DNA of 16,699 nt, from positions 1 through 16,699 of the forward strand of contig DAIOSQ010000041.1 of the NCBI GenBank assembly GCA_036752465.1, in the 5' to 3' direction. Source of the DNA: DAIOSQ01 sp036752465 (lineage in GTDB: Bacteria > Pseudomonadota > Gammaproteobacteria > Legionellales > Legionellaceae). Below, one piece after another: positions 7,705-16,232 of the stretch. The translations under genes and the position numbers were made by a program. Within the stretch, counting starts at the first letter, position 1; every line of letters starts with the position of its first letter. The notes beneath the pieces were generated by a model. The model had not been told where the DNA came from. It did not search any database and worked only from the letters and a program-made list of their open reading frames with translations.

Positions 7705-9013
7705 GATGATGCGTCCTAATATCCAAACCAATGCTGTTTGCTTGGGCAATAAATGCAGGAAATGAAGTGCTTATTGTCTCACAGTTTTGAACAACAACTG
7801 GATTCTCGGCAACTGCACCTGCTATGAGAAAAGTCATTGCCACCCGATGATCATGTTGCGCGTCCACCTCGCCGCCACGCAATCGTCCACCCATGACAAT
7901 CAAACCATCAGGAGTTTCTGTCACGGCCACGTTCAATGCCTGTAACCCTTGTTTCATACTGACGATACGATCACTCTCCTTGTACCGGAGTTCTTGTGCT
8001 TGCTGCAAGCGCGTTACTCCCTGGGCACAGGCTGCAGCTAACAATATAATTGGAAACTCATCAATTGCAATTGACACCCACGCTGCAGGAATTTCAATGC
8101 CGTGTAGTGGAGCGTAATTGACCGCAATATCAGCTACCGGCTCATGATTGATTTGCCTATGGTTATACAGTGTAATATCTGCCCCCATGGCTTTTAGAAT
8201 GTAGCATAAACCAATCCGCGTTGGGTTGATACCAACCTTTTTCAACACCACTGACGCATCCTTCATGAGAGTGGCGGCGACAATAAAAAATGCAGCAGAT
8301 GAAAAATCTCCAGGAATCTCAATATGAGTACCTTGTAATTGATGTTGACTATCGATCACCAAGTCTGGGTTACGTATAATTGGATATTGCAACGTTTGCA
8401 ACAAACGTTCGGTATGATCACGGGTCAAGCAAGGCTCTGACACTGTGGTTTTGCCCTCGGCATACAAACCAGCTAACAACAATGCTGATTTAACTTGGGC
8501 ACTGGGTTGTTGCAATTTGCAAAAAATTCCAGTTATTTTTTTATTGGCATGAATAATTAAAGGAGCAAAACCAGCATGACTGCGTATCTCCGCGCCCATA
8601 CGCACCAATGGATCACAAACCCTAGCCATAGGTCGTTTAGATAAACTTTCATCGCCAATCAGCACACTGCCGAATGGTTGTGCCGACAGCAAGCCGGCTA
8701 ACAAGCGCATACTGGTACCGGAGTTGCCACAGTCCATTGTCGTGTTATTATCCGCACGCAGACCATATTTGCCAACACCACAGATACGTAACTGCGAACG
8801 ATCTCTGTGAATAGTTACTCCCAACGTCTGCATGGCTTTCAACGTAGCCAAACAATCTTCACTTTCGAGAAAGCCCGTGATGGTAGTGATGCCTTCGGCA
8901 ATACTGCCGAGCATGATTGCGCGGTGTGACATAGATTTATCACCTGGCATGTCTAATTCGCCACCCAGCTTATCCACTGGCATGCTGCTAAGGATCGGGT
9001 GTCTCATGTGCAC
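7694..9013 (-). CDS. aroA: 3-phosphoshikimate 1-carboxyvinyltransferase (EPSP synthase), class II-like
   Basis: Joins phosphoenolpyruvate to shikimate-3-phosphate, the sixth step of the shikimate pathway. The 439 residues are close to the usual length. The motifs are DMPGDKSMSHRAIMLGS (substrate Lys26), CGNSGTSMRLLAGLL, SAQVKSALLLAGLYA, a catalytic Asp in SIAIDEFP, and RYKESDR. DKS-SHR, GNSGTSMR and KESDR follow class II enzymes, whereas class I has NKSVSNR, GNAGTAMR and KETDR. Class II enzymes are often little affected by glyphosate; that is family knowledge and not shown here. The start is GTG at 9013, nine bases after AGGAG; an ATG at 9007 is possible but too far from the site. Only six bases separate it from the gyrA stop, where serC is usual. 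Confidence 0.96.
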   Translation of the reverse strand: MHMRHPILSSMPVDKLGGELDMPGDKSMSHRAIMLGSIAEGITTITGFLESEDCLATLKAMQTLGVTIHRDRSQLRICGVGKYGLRADNNTTMDCGNSGTSMRLLAGLLSAQPFGSVLIGDESLSKRPMARVCDPLVRMGAEIRSHAGFAPLIIHANKKITGIFCKLQQPSAQVKSALLLAGLYAEGKTTVSEPCLTRDHTERLLQTLQYPIIRNPDLVIDSQHQLQGTHIEIPGDFSSAAFFIVAATLMKDASVVLKKVGINPTRIGLCYILKAMGADITLYNHRQINHEPVADIAVNYAPLHGIEIPAAWVSIAIDEFPIILLAAACAQGVTRLQQAQELRYKESDRIVSMKQGLQALNVAVTETPDGLIVMGGRLRGGEVDAQHDHRVAMTFLIAGAVAENPVVVQNCETISTSFPAFIAQANSIGLDIRTHHREI

Positions 9014-9019
9014 ACACGG

Positions 9020-11593
9020 TTACTCCTCTGTTGCCAACTCGCCACTCTCATCAGGCTCCTGCAATTCTTCAATGCGCTGCATGCCAACTACTTTCTCGCC
9101 AGCCGTGACATTGATCAGTCTAACTCCTTGAGTATTGCGACCAATAATTGATAACTCATCCACTTTAAAACGCACCAATATGCCTTGATCCGTGATTAGC
9201 ATGGCTTCATCAGTTTCTGAAACGTACTCAGCACGCACGACCTTGCCATTTCTTTCGTTGACCTGAATAGAAATCACGCCTTGACCACCCCGCCCAGTTA
9301 CTCGATACTCTTGCACAGCCGTGCGCTTGCCATAACCAAGCTCTGTGGCCGTCAGAATCGTACCCTCATCAGCGCTGCTGATCACCAACAGAGAAACTAC
9401 CGCCTGATCATCCGTTAACCGTATGCCACGAACACCTCTTGCCGTTCGTCCCATAGGTCTTACTAAATTTTCATCAAAACGAATAACCTTGCCGGCATCA
9501 GAAAATAACATGATATCTTTGTCACCATTGGTGATGGCAACGCCTACCAAAAGATCACCCTCATCAAGATCGACAGCAATGATGCCATTTGAACGTGGAC
9601 GACTAAAGGCATTTAATGGCACCTTTTTCACTGTACCAAAGGCGGTAGCCATAAAAACGTAATATCCTTCCAGATAGTCACGTACTGGCAACATCGCGTT
9701 AATGGCTTCATGTTCAGCCAGCGGCAAAATGTTAATAATCGGTTTACCACGCGAGGCACGACTGGCCAGCGGAAGTTCATAGGCTTTTAACCAATATAAT
9801 TTTCCCTGATTAGAAAAACATAACAGCGTGTCATGCGTGCTGGCTATCACCAAGCGCGACACAAAATCTTCTTCTTTGACATGGGTTGCCGATTTACCCT
9901 TACCACCGCGACGTTGTGCTTGATACATAGACAACGGCTGATACTTCACATAGCCATTATGTGACAAAGTCACTACCACATCTTCTTCGGTAATCAAATC
10001 TTCTATACTTAAATCTTCCTGCGATGCTAGAATTTCTGTTCTTCTTGCGTCACCAAATTGCGTTTTCATCTCCACCAGCTCATCACGAATCACTGCCATT
10101 AAGCGGATCGAAGAAGATAGGATTTCCAGCAAATCCTTAATCACCAGCAACAGTTGTTCATATTCTTGAAGAATTTTGTTTTGTTCTAAAGCGGTCAGAC
10201 GGTGTAAACGCAAATCTAAAATAGCCTGCGCCTGTACCTCAGATAAGCGATAGCCCTGTGACTGCAAGCCGTATATGGCATCAAGATCATCTGGACGACA
10301 AGCATCATCACTGGCACTGAGCAACATCGCTTTGACCATGTCGGCCTGCCAAAACCGTGCCAATAAAGCTTCCTTGGCATCTTGCGGCGATTTCGAATGC
10401 TTGATGAGCGCGATAATCTCGTCAATATTGGCCAAGGCCACTCCCAAGCCTTCTAAAATATGAGCACGAGCACGGGCTTTTTTGAGCTCAAATAAACAGC
10501 GGCGCGTCACCACTTCTCGGCGATGACTGATAAAGCACTCCAAAATCTGCTTAAGATTGAGGGTGCGTGGCTGCCCTGCAACCAACGCAACCATATTAAT
10601 ACCGAATACATTTTGCATTTGGGTATGCGCATACAAATTGTTCAACATCACTTCGGCCATTTCCCCTCGCTTGAGTTCGATAACCACGCGCATGCCCTGT
10701 TTATCTGACTCATCCCGCAATGCTGAGATACCCTCAATCTTTTTCTCGCGCACCAATTCGGCAATGCGCTCAACCAGCTTGGCTTTATTCACTTGATAAG
10801 GAAGCTCGTGAATGATAATTGCCTGTCTTCCTGTGGTTTCGTCGGTTTCTATGTCAGTTCTGGCACGAATAATAACGCGGCCGCGTCCGGTTTTATATGC
10901 TTGAACAATCCCTGCCCTGCCATTGATAATTGCCGCTGTGGGAAAATCCGGGCCAGGAACGATTTCTAACAGTGTATCGATTGTTAATTCAGGATCGCTA
11001 ATAAGGGCAAGGCAAGCATCAAGAATTTCAGTTAAATTGTGGGGTGGGATATTCGTCGCCATCCCCACTGCGATACCTGATGAACCGTTAACCAGTAAAT
11101 TGGGTATGCGGGATGGCATGACAACAGGCGCAAACTCAGTTTCATCATAATTTGGGCTAAAATCCACCGTTTCTTTGTCCAAATCCGCCAGCAATGCATG
11201 CGCTAACTTTGACATTCTGACTTCGGTATATCGCATAGCAGCCGGCGCGTCACCATCAATCGAACCAAAGTTGCCTTGCCCGTCAACTAGGACATACCGC
11301 ATAGAGAAGTTTTGTGCCATACGTACGATGGTGTCATAGACAGCAACATCGCCGTGAGGATGGTATTTACCGATGACATCACCGACAACACGGGCAGATT
11401 TTTTATAAGGTTTGTTCCAATCGTTGCCAAGCTCACTCATTGCATAGAGGACGCGCCGATGCACCGGTTTCAAGCCGTCTCGCACGTCCGGCAAAGCACG
11501 GCCGACAATAACACTCATTGCATAATCTAAATAAGACTGCTTTAATTCATCTTCAATACTAACCGGAATCACTTCTTCAGTTGAGTAACCCAT
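9020..11593 (-). CDS. gyrA: DNA gyrase subunit A
   Basis: Breakage-reunion subunit of gyrase, acting with GyrB to introduce negative supercoils. The start at 11593 (MGYSTEEVIPVSIEDELK) aligns residue for residue with the E. coli start and gives 857 residues. AAGGA lies 11 bases upstream, and the promoter places the transcript start near 11618, which rules out the more upstream start. The active-site tyrosine is in AMRYTEVRM (Tyr122). The C-terminal domain has the DNA-wrapping GyrA box QRRGGKG and repeated blades. In the quinolone-resistance region GKYHPHGDVAVYDTIV, position 83 is Val (GTT at 11345-11347) where E. coli has Ser; Asp87 is kept. It heads the cluster gyrA-aroA-cmk-rpsA. Confidence 0.98.
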   Translation of the reverse strand: MGYSTEEVIPVSIEDELKQSYLDYAMSVIVGRALPDVRDGLKPVHRRVLYAMSELGNDWNKPYKKSARVVGDVIGKYHPHGDVAVYDTIVRMAQNFSMRYVLVDGQGNFGSIDGDAPAAMRYTEVRMSKLAHALLADLDKETVDFSPNYDETEFAPVVMPSRIPNLLVNGSSGIAVGMATNIPPHNLTEILDACLALISDPELTIDTLLEIVPGPDFPTAAIINGRAGIVQAYKTGRGRVIIRARTDIETDETTGRQAIIIHELPYQVNKAKLVERIAELVREKKIEGISALRDESDKQGMRVVIELKRGEMAEVMLNNLYAHTQMQNVFGINMVALVAGQPRTLNLKQILECFISHRREVVTRRCLFELKKARARAHILEGLGVALANIDEIIALIKHSKSPQDAKEALLARFWQADMVKAMLLSASDDACRPDDLDAIYGLQSQGYRLSEVQAQAILDLRLHRLTALEQNKILQEYEQLLLVIKDLLEILSSSIRLMAVIRDELVEMKTQFGDARRTEILASQEDLSIEDLITEEDVVVTLSHNGYVKYQPLSMYQAQRRGGKGKSATHVKEEDFVSRLVIASTHDTLLCFSNQGKLYWLKAYELPLASRASRGKPIINILPLAEHEAINAMLPVRDYLEGYYVFMATAFGTVKKVPLNAFSRPRSNGIIAVDLDEGDLLVGVAITNGDKDIMLFSDAGKVIRFDENLVRPMGRTARGVRGIRLTDDQAVVSLLVISSADEGTILTATELGYGKRTAVQEYRVTGRGGQGVISIQVNERNGKVVRAEYVSETDEAMLITDQGILVRFKVDELSIIGRNTQGVRLINVTAGEKVVGMQRIEELQEPDESGELATEE

Positions 11594-11624
11594 AGCCAAA
11601 AACATCCTTATGTACAAAGATTTA

Positions 11625-11652
11625 AGAATACCATAGCAGTCAGATAATGTAA
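11625..11652 (-). promoter_or_regulatory. Promoter of the gyrA-aroA-cmk-rpsA cluster
   Basis: On the minus strand TTACAT (11647-11652) and TATTCT (11625-11630) are 16 bp apart, and TGG before the -10 makes it extended. The transcript would start near 11618, with AAGGA and the gyrA ATG shortly after. Confidence 0.6.
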
Positions 11653-11694
11653 CCGATTAATTATCCTACAAAGGGCTGTAAAAACTTGGCGATT

Positions 11695-11703
11695 TGCTAC
11701 AAT
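11695..11703 (+). promoter_or_regulatory. Extended -10 promoter of ygfZ
   Basis: TGCTACAAT is an extended -10 (TGN plus TACAAT), 34 bp upstream of the ygfZ ATG, with no convincing -35. It lies back to back with the gyrA promoter; the two start points would be about 90 bp apart. Confidence 0.45.
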
Positions 11704-11737
11704 GATGCTAGGTTTATTGTTGGTTTGAAATGTCGCA

Positions 11738-12715
11738 ATGTTTGTCCAAGAAATCAATGCAAGATCATACACACATCTGTTACCGGTGCACAGTGAGTAT
11801 CAGCTACAAACAGGTTGCAATTACCTTTTTGAGTTATCCTACCTCAGTGTCATTGCCCTGCACGGCGAGAAATCGGCTGAATTCTTACAAGGGCAGGTCA
11901 CAACGGATGTACGTGCAGTCACCTCATCCCACATGCGAACCAGCGCATTATGTGATCTAAAGGGCCGGATCTTAGCGCTCCTGGATATTGCTGATATCAA
12001 CGGCTTACACCTCATCCTACCAGGGGATCTCTCGACGCAAACCCAACACATCCTGACCAAACCAGCACTTTTATCCAAAGTCACCATCAATCCTGCATCA
12101 CAATGGCGCGTTTATGGTTTTTTTCATCAGGATAATGCAGACCTGCTGCCCTGCCCTTTGCCAACTGATGATTATGAGGTGATCCATCCACACGGTTATA
12201 CTTGCTATCGTCTAGCAGCAAAGCATTATCTAATTCTCTGTCCTAACGAAGAAGTTGCACGCTTAACATTACCTTTCAAGCAAGCACAACAATTGCGCGG
12301 ATCACTGCTCTGGCATGCCATGATGTTAAAGATTCGCCGCATGGAGATTTACCCGGCTTCGCGAGGATTATTTTTGCCGCATCGCCTCAGTTTGCAGCAT
12401 ACCGATGTCCTGAGTTTTAATAAAGGTTGCTATAAGGGGCAAGAAATCATTGCTCGTACACAATACCGCGCAAAGCTAAAACATCAATTAACCTTGCTCA
12501 TCATCCCCCACCATGTGCTCTGGCATCCGGGCCAGCGTATGCTTGATGCGCAGACGCAAACTGAACTTGGCGAAGTAGTGGATGGGGGCCCATTAGACTC
12601 AGAGCGCTATTTGTTACTGGCCAGTACCATTTTCGATTTACCGACGCACTGTGTTTTTGAAGGGCAGCACACAGCAATTGCGCTGCAGGTTGTTCATGAA
12701 GGTTCGTTGAACTAG
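11738..12715 (+). CDS. ygfZ: Folate-binding YgfZ family protein (tRNA modification / Fe-S cluster maintenance)
   Basis: YgfZ belongs to the GcvT-like tetrahydrofolate-binding fold and supports Fe-S enzymes such as the tRNA methylthiotransferase MiaB. The 325 residues match E. coli (326). The signature KGCYKGQE, with the key Cys231, is intact at 229-236. LHGEKSAEFLQGQVTTDV near residue 41-58 and the LCDLKGRILA segment are typical of the family. The ATG at 11738 has only a weak ribosome binding site; another frame opens at 11730 but does not encode the family. The gene is divergent from gyrA, and its stop overlaps the stop of the cytochrome b561 gene on the other strand. Confidence 0.92.
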   Translation: MFVQEINARSYTHLLPVHSEYQLQTGCNYLFELSYLSVIALHGEKSAEFLQGQVTTDVRAVTSSHMRTSALCDLKGRILALLDIADINGLHLILPGDLSTQTQHILTKPALLSKVTINPASQWRVYGFFHQDNADLLPCPLPTDDYEVIHPHGYTCYRLAAKHYLILCPNEEVARLTLPFKQAQQLRGSLLWHAMMLKIRRMEIYPASRGLFLPHRLSLQHTDVLSFNKGCYKGQEIIARTQYRAKLKHQLTLLIIPHHVLWHPGQRMLDAQTQTELGEVVDGGPLDSERYLLLASTIFDLPTHCVFEGQHTAIALQVVHEGSLN

Positions 12716-13248
12716 AATGACATTCTTTTGACTATTTGGTCTTTATCAATAAAATAATGTTTAAAGGCAGCTGCTATATGTAAACATACCAAAGCGATCA
12801 GTATCCAAGCTATTGTTTGATGGCAAGTTGCCATCAACTCTGCCAGCACGTGATTAGGCGCGATTCCTGGAAAAGGCAATTGAATCCAATTAAAATATAC
12901 CGGCACTTTGCCTGCAGCAGTTGACATAACCCAACCAGACAGGGGCATTAGGATTAACAAAACATAAAAAGCATGTTGCACCACCTGGGACAACTGCACT
13001 TGCCAAGTGGGCATAGTTGCGGGTAAAGGTGGTTTGCCGCACGCTAAGATGACCGCAATTCTGATGATCATGAGCAAAAAAATAGTCAGTCCTGTTGATT
13101 TGTGCAGCATAAACGCTGTGCCTATAAACATTGCCGGCACATCTTCAAGAAAAAATCCGCCTAGCAACATCATCATAACCATCACCGCAATGATCCAATG
13201 CAGCCATCTAGAAAGCAAAGCATATTCGGTCACATCCCGCTTACACAT
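12712..13248 (-). CDS. Cytochrome b561 (CybB-like), inner-membrane dihaem protein
   Basis: Four-helix membrane cytochrome that passes electrons within the inner membrane; E. coli CybB oxidises ubiquinol with superoxide. The 178 residues have four hydrophobic helices (about 16-34, 46-70, 91-109, 144-162). Four His sit where CybB has its haem ligands: His17 (RWLHW), His49 (MLHKSTGL), His143 (CHQTIAW) and His157 (CLHIAAAFKH). The ATG at 13248 has GGAG six bases upstream; the TTG at 13260 in the same frame lies too close to that site. It is 27 bp after the preceding enzyme gene and probably the last gene of the tolA transcript. The family is sure; the electron donor and acceptor cannot be read. 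Confidence 0.92.
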   Translation of the reverse strand: MCKRDVTEYALLSRWLHWIIAVMVMMMLLGGFFLEDVPAMFIGTAFMLHKSTGLTIFLLMIIRIAVILACGKPPLPATMPTWQVQLSQVVQHAFYVLLILMPLSGWVMSTAAGKVPVYFNWIQLPFPGIAPNHVLAELMATCHQTIAWILIALVCLHIAAAFKHYFIDKDQIVKRMSF

Positions 13249-13275
13249 CCTGTTCTCCAAGAAGATGGTTAATCC

Positions 13276-14118
13276 TTAAACTGACAAATAGTCCTCTGTA
13301 GCAACTATCCGCTCACGCTCTTTGAAACTGCACAGTTGCGTTGCCACCGTTGCGCTATTGCCATACTGATGTATGGCCTGCAAAGTCACTTGCATAGCAT
13401 GTATCGAAGCACGCTGCAGATCTGAAGGTATGATGACCACGTGATATCCCAGTGCTTTTAATTGAGCCACATCAACCAACGGCGTTTTACCACCTTGAAA
13501 CATGTTGATTAATTTCAAACCCGGAAGCTCGCTGGCTATTGTTTCGATTTGAGACAAATTTTCCGGAGCCTCGACAAACAACATATCTGCACCTGCGGCA
13601 TGATAAGCTTTGGCTCTGGCTATTGCAGGAGCAAAACCTTCAACAGCAATCGCATCTGTGCGGGCAATTATTATAAAATCTTGCTGGGTCACACTGGCCT
13701 TGGCAACTTGAATTTTATGACACATTTCATCAACACCGATCAAGGACTTGTCTGATAAATGACCACATCGTTTGGGGAATGTTTGATCTTCGAGATGCAA
13801 TCCCGCAACACCTATGCGTTCGTAGGTTTGCACCGTGCGTCGGACATTGATGGCATTGCCAAATCCAGTATCAGCATCCGCTATTACAGGCAACTGTGTG
13901 ACCGAAACAATATGTTCGATAGCAGCGCACATTTCAGTCATGGTGAGTAAGCCTATATCTGGATAGCCAGCGCTTCTGGCGATCGCCCCACCGCTCGCAT
14001 ACAACAGCTGGAAACCTGCTTGCTTAGCCAATAACGCTGACATGCCATCGAACACTCCAGGAGCAATCAATAGTCCATAGTTCGTCAATAGCTCGCGTAG
14101 CCTAGTTGCATAATTCAT
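13276..14118 (-). CDS. Isocitrate lyase / phosphoenolpyruvate mutase family enzyme (PrpB-like)
   Basis: A 280-residue TIM-barrel enzyme of the ICL/PEPM superfamily, which makes or breaks C-C or P-C bonds next to a carboxylate with Mg2+. Visible are the ASGGAIA loop, metal-site IADADTGFG (Asp81, Asp83), GLHLEDQ (Glu110-Asp111), and the lyase loop PKRCGH with catalytic Cys118. The Cys loop speaks for a lyase such as 2-methylisocitrate lyase (PrpB) or dimethylmalate lyase, and against PEP mutase. The later INMFQGGKTP differs from E. coli PrpB and resembles the less-defined oxaloacetate hydrolase / carboxyphosphonoenolpyruvate mutase branches. No prpC or prpD is present. The ATG at 14118 has AGGAG eight bases upstream; the ATG at 14124 is only two bases from it. 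The gene begins three bases after the nuclease stop. Confidence 0.9.
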   Translation of the reverse strand: MNYATRLRELLTNYGLLIAPGVFDGMSALLAKQAGFQLLYASGGAIARSAGYPDIGLLTMTEMCAAIEHIVSVTQLPVIADADTGFGNAINVRRTVQTYERIGVAGLHLEDQTFPKRCGHLSDKSLIGVDEMCHKIQVAKASVTQQDFIIIARTDAIAVEGFAPAIARAKAYHAAGADMLFVEAPENLSQIETIASELPGLKLINMFQGGKTPLVDVAQLKALGYHVVIIPSDLQRASIHAMQVTLQAIHQYGNSATVATQLCSFKERERIVATEDYLSV

Positions 14119-14120
14119 TA

Positions 14121-14939
14121 TCATGACTCCTGTGCTATATGATTGATTAACGCGGCCAAACGACAGCCTGCCAGAGCAATCTGCTGTTTTGTTATAGTCT
14201 GAGCACGCTGTTGATACGTACGATTCAAGCCATACTGGGGATGAAAAGCATACGCTGTTTTTATGGCGATTTGCTGAGATTGCGCAGCCCACATCTCTGG
14301 GTTAGCAGGCCATGCTGGCGCACAGGGCTGCTGAATTTCTAAGCTTTTTGCCATTCTGCGCACTACTCGTAACGATACATGCTTACGACTGATTAACCAA
14401 CCACCACCACAATCCCAGTATGCATGGAGATTACGGGCAAATGCAACATGCGATATCGGTACCAAATTGCCACCTTTATCGCCATTAGGATACTCACGGC
14501 TAACACAGGTAGCCGCATGTAAAGGCTGGTGCACATCAGCCACAACATGAAGCAGAATTTTGACGGCCTCTTGCTGTTGTGTCAAAGCTGCTTGCCGATT
14601 CATTAAGGTGTGCATGGCATCGGTGATCGCAGTCACCGCATTGTGTGGCGGTACTGGCATCAAGCTGGTGCCATCGAGGGAAAAGGGGAGGTCGATATAA
14701 TGCATATCGTTGTAATAGGGATCTTGCCATTTGCGAATTTCATCCAGCCAAAGAGAAGCGTTGGCAAAACTGCGATCTTTCCCATGTGAATAAATAGACT
14801 GATACCACTTGCGTGCTTGGGGAGAAAGATTATCATAGGCTATTTGTGCCACCAGGCGATGACCTAAGGCATTCCAAGCCAAGGCTGGGGTGGCCATCAC
14901 ACACCAACCCAGCAAAATTACCCTAAGTATGGTGACCAA
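14121..14939 (-). CDS. Secreted S1/P1-type zinc nuclease
   Basis: S1/P1 enzymes are three-zinc nucleases that cut single-stranded nucleic acids and remove 3' phosphates; relatives include phospholipase C. The 272 residues begin with a signal peptide cut after ALA21, which exposes Trp22, the N-terminal zinc ligand. The remaining ligands are all visible: His27 (WNALGH), Asp66 (WLDEIR), His80 (MHYID), His131, Asp135 and His141 (HVVADVHQPLHA), His172 and Asp176 (LHAYWD). GDKGGN is also present. The start is TTG at 14939, five bases after AGGAG and inside the last codons of tolB; the next ATG (14897) would destroy the signal peptide. It stands where pal usually follows tolB. The location should be periplasmic or extracellular. 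Confidence 0.93.
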   Translation of the reverse strand: MVTILRVILLGWCVMATPALAWNALGHRLVAQIAYDNLSPQARKWYQSIYSHGKDRSFANASLWLDEIRKWQDPYYNDMHYIDLPFSLDGTSLMPVPPHNAVTAITDAMHTLMNRQAALTQQQEAVKILLHVVADVHQPLHAATCVSREYPNGDKGGNLVPISHVAFARNLHAYWDCGGGWLISRKHVSLRVVRRMAKSLEIQQPCAPAWPANPEMWAAQSQQIAIKTAYAFHPQYGLNRTYQQRAQTITKQQIALAGCRLAALINHIAQES

Positions 14940-16216
14940 GCAGGCTCCTGTATATCGCCATTACGAGGGGGCAAGATTGTACTGGCGCGGCCATCAATTG
15001 AAACAATACCCAGTACGCCACGGCCTTTTTGGCTGGTGGCATAGACAATAAGTCTACCGTTAGGTGCCAAACTCGGGGATTCATCCATAGGTGAATGCGT
15101 AAGCAAATTGATACGATCGGCACCCATCGCTTGCACACCAATATTAAATTGATGATCCTGTCGATGCAACATCACGATCTGCTGTTGATTGGGCGTGAAG
15201 GAAGCGCGAGCATTGTAATTGCCGTCGTAGGTCAATCGAGCTATTTTACCATCGCTGAGGCTAAGGCTATAAATTTGTGGGCTGCCGCCGCGTCCGGAGG
15301 TAAATAGCAAAGATCTGCCGTCCGGCGAGTATCTTGGTTCAGTATCGATCGCATCTCCAAAGCTAACTTGTCGCATGGATCCTGATCCCAGATCTACCAG
15401 GTAAATTTTAGGGCTACCACCTTTTGAGAGCACCACGGCCATTTGTCGGCCGTCAGGTGACCACGCTGGGGCACCATTGATGCCTGGAAAATCAGTCAAC
15501 AATCGACGCTGACCACTGGCAACCGCAACACTATAAATCTGTGCGCGCTTCTTTTCGAATGAGACATACGCAATACTTTGACCATCTGGCGACCATGTTG
15601 GTGACATGATTGGCTCTGTCGAGGTTAACAGGCTTTGCGGATAACTGCTATCCATATCCGCCACCTCCAGCGAATAACTGGTTTTATCAGCATGCCGTTG
15701 TACCAGTATGTAAGCGATACGGGTAGAAAAAACGCCTCGTTCCCCGGTCAATTTTTGGTATACTTCGTCGCTAATATGATGTGCTAAGGCATGCAATTGA
15801 TTGGGAGCTACTTGGTAGCTTTTAGCCAATAGCACACGACCACCAGCGGCCGGATCCTGTAATTGATAACTTACGGCATAGCGCCCACCCAGTGGTATGA
15901 CCTTGCCAGATAAGACACTATCAGCACCCATTTTCTGCCAATCATACGCGGACACGCTTGGCCGAGATGAATCAATCACTCTAAATTGTCCAGTCAGGGT
16001 CAAATCTGCATGGATGACTTCTTGCAAGGCCTGCGATTGCGCATCAACCCCGAATTGATTAATGCCGATTGGTAACTGTGCATTAATGCCTTGAGTTAAT
16101 TCAAGGTCAACAGCATAAGTGTTTCCCAAGCATAGCAAAAATCCTACAGTAACAACACATACCTTCTGCCAAAATTTTGACAAAAAATTCAAGTGCTTAC
16201 CACTAAAGTTGCTCAT
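14918..16216 (-). CDS. tolB: Tol-Pal system periplasmic protein TolB
   Basis: Periplasmic beta-propeller protein that binds Pal and TolA during outer-membrane constriction at division. The start at 16216 gives 432 residues (E. coli 430), with GAGG nine bases upstream. The signal peptide ends at about NTYA35, leaving VDLELTQG, the segment that contacts TolA. The N-terminal domain is followed by propeller repeats of the WSPDG type: PTWSPDGQSIAYVS, PAWSPDGRQMAVV, PRYSPDGRSLLFTSG, ASFTPNQQQIVML and PSLAPNGRLIVYA, ending in EPAWSPYLG. It begins 16 bases after the tolA stop, and its last 22 bases encode the nuclease start. pal, its binding partner, is not in this window. Confidence 0.97.
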   Translation of the reverse strand: MSNFSGKHLNFLSKFWQKVCVVTVGFLLCLGNTYAVDLELTQGINAQLPIGINQFGVDAQSQALQEVIHADLTLTGQFRVIDSSRPSVSAYDWQKMGADSVLSGKVIPLGGRYAVSYQLQDPAAGGRVLLAKSYQVAPNQLHALAHHISDEVYQKLTGERGVFSTRIAYILVQRHADKTSYSLEVADMDSSYPQSLLTSTEPIMSPTWSPDGQSIAYVSFEKKRAQIYSVAVASGQRRLLTDFPGINGAPAWSPDGRQMAVVLSKGGSPKIYLVDLGSGSMRQVSFGDAIDTEPRYSPDGRSLLFTSGRGGSPQIYSLSLSDGKIARLTYDGNYNARASFTPNQQQIVMLHRQDHQFNIGVQAMGADRINLLTHSPMDESPSLAPNGRLIVYATSQKGRGVLGIVSIDGRASTILPPRNGDIQEPAWSPYLG

Positions 16217-16232
16217 TTGATTAAACCTCACA

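Noticed and set aside
11730..11960. 76-codon frame overlapping the start of ygfZ
   Set aside because: It is in another frame from the conserved YgfZ sequence, which starts at 11738 and runs unbroken to the KGCYKGQE motif.
14119..14292. 58-residue N-terminal extension of the ICL/PEPM enzyme
   Set aside because: It lies wholly inside the nuclease gene, has no family similarity, and a good AGGAG precedes the ATG at 14118.
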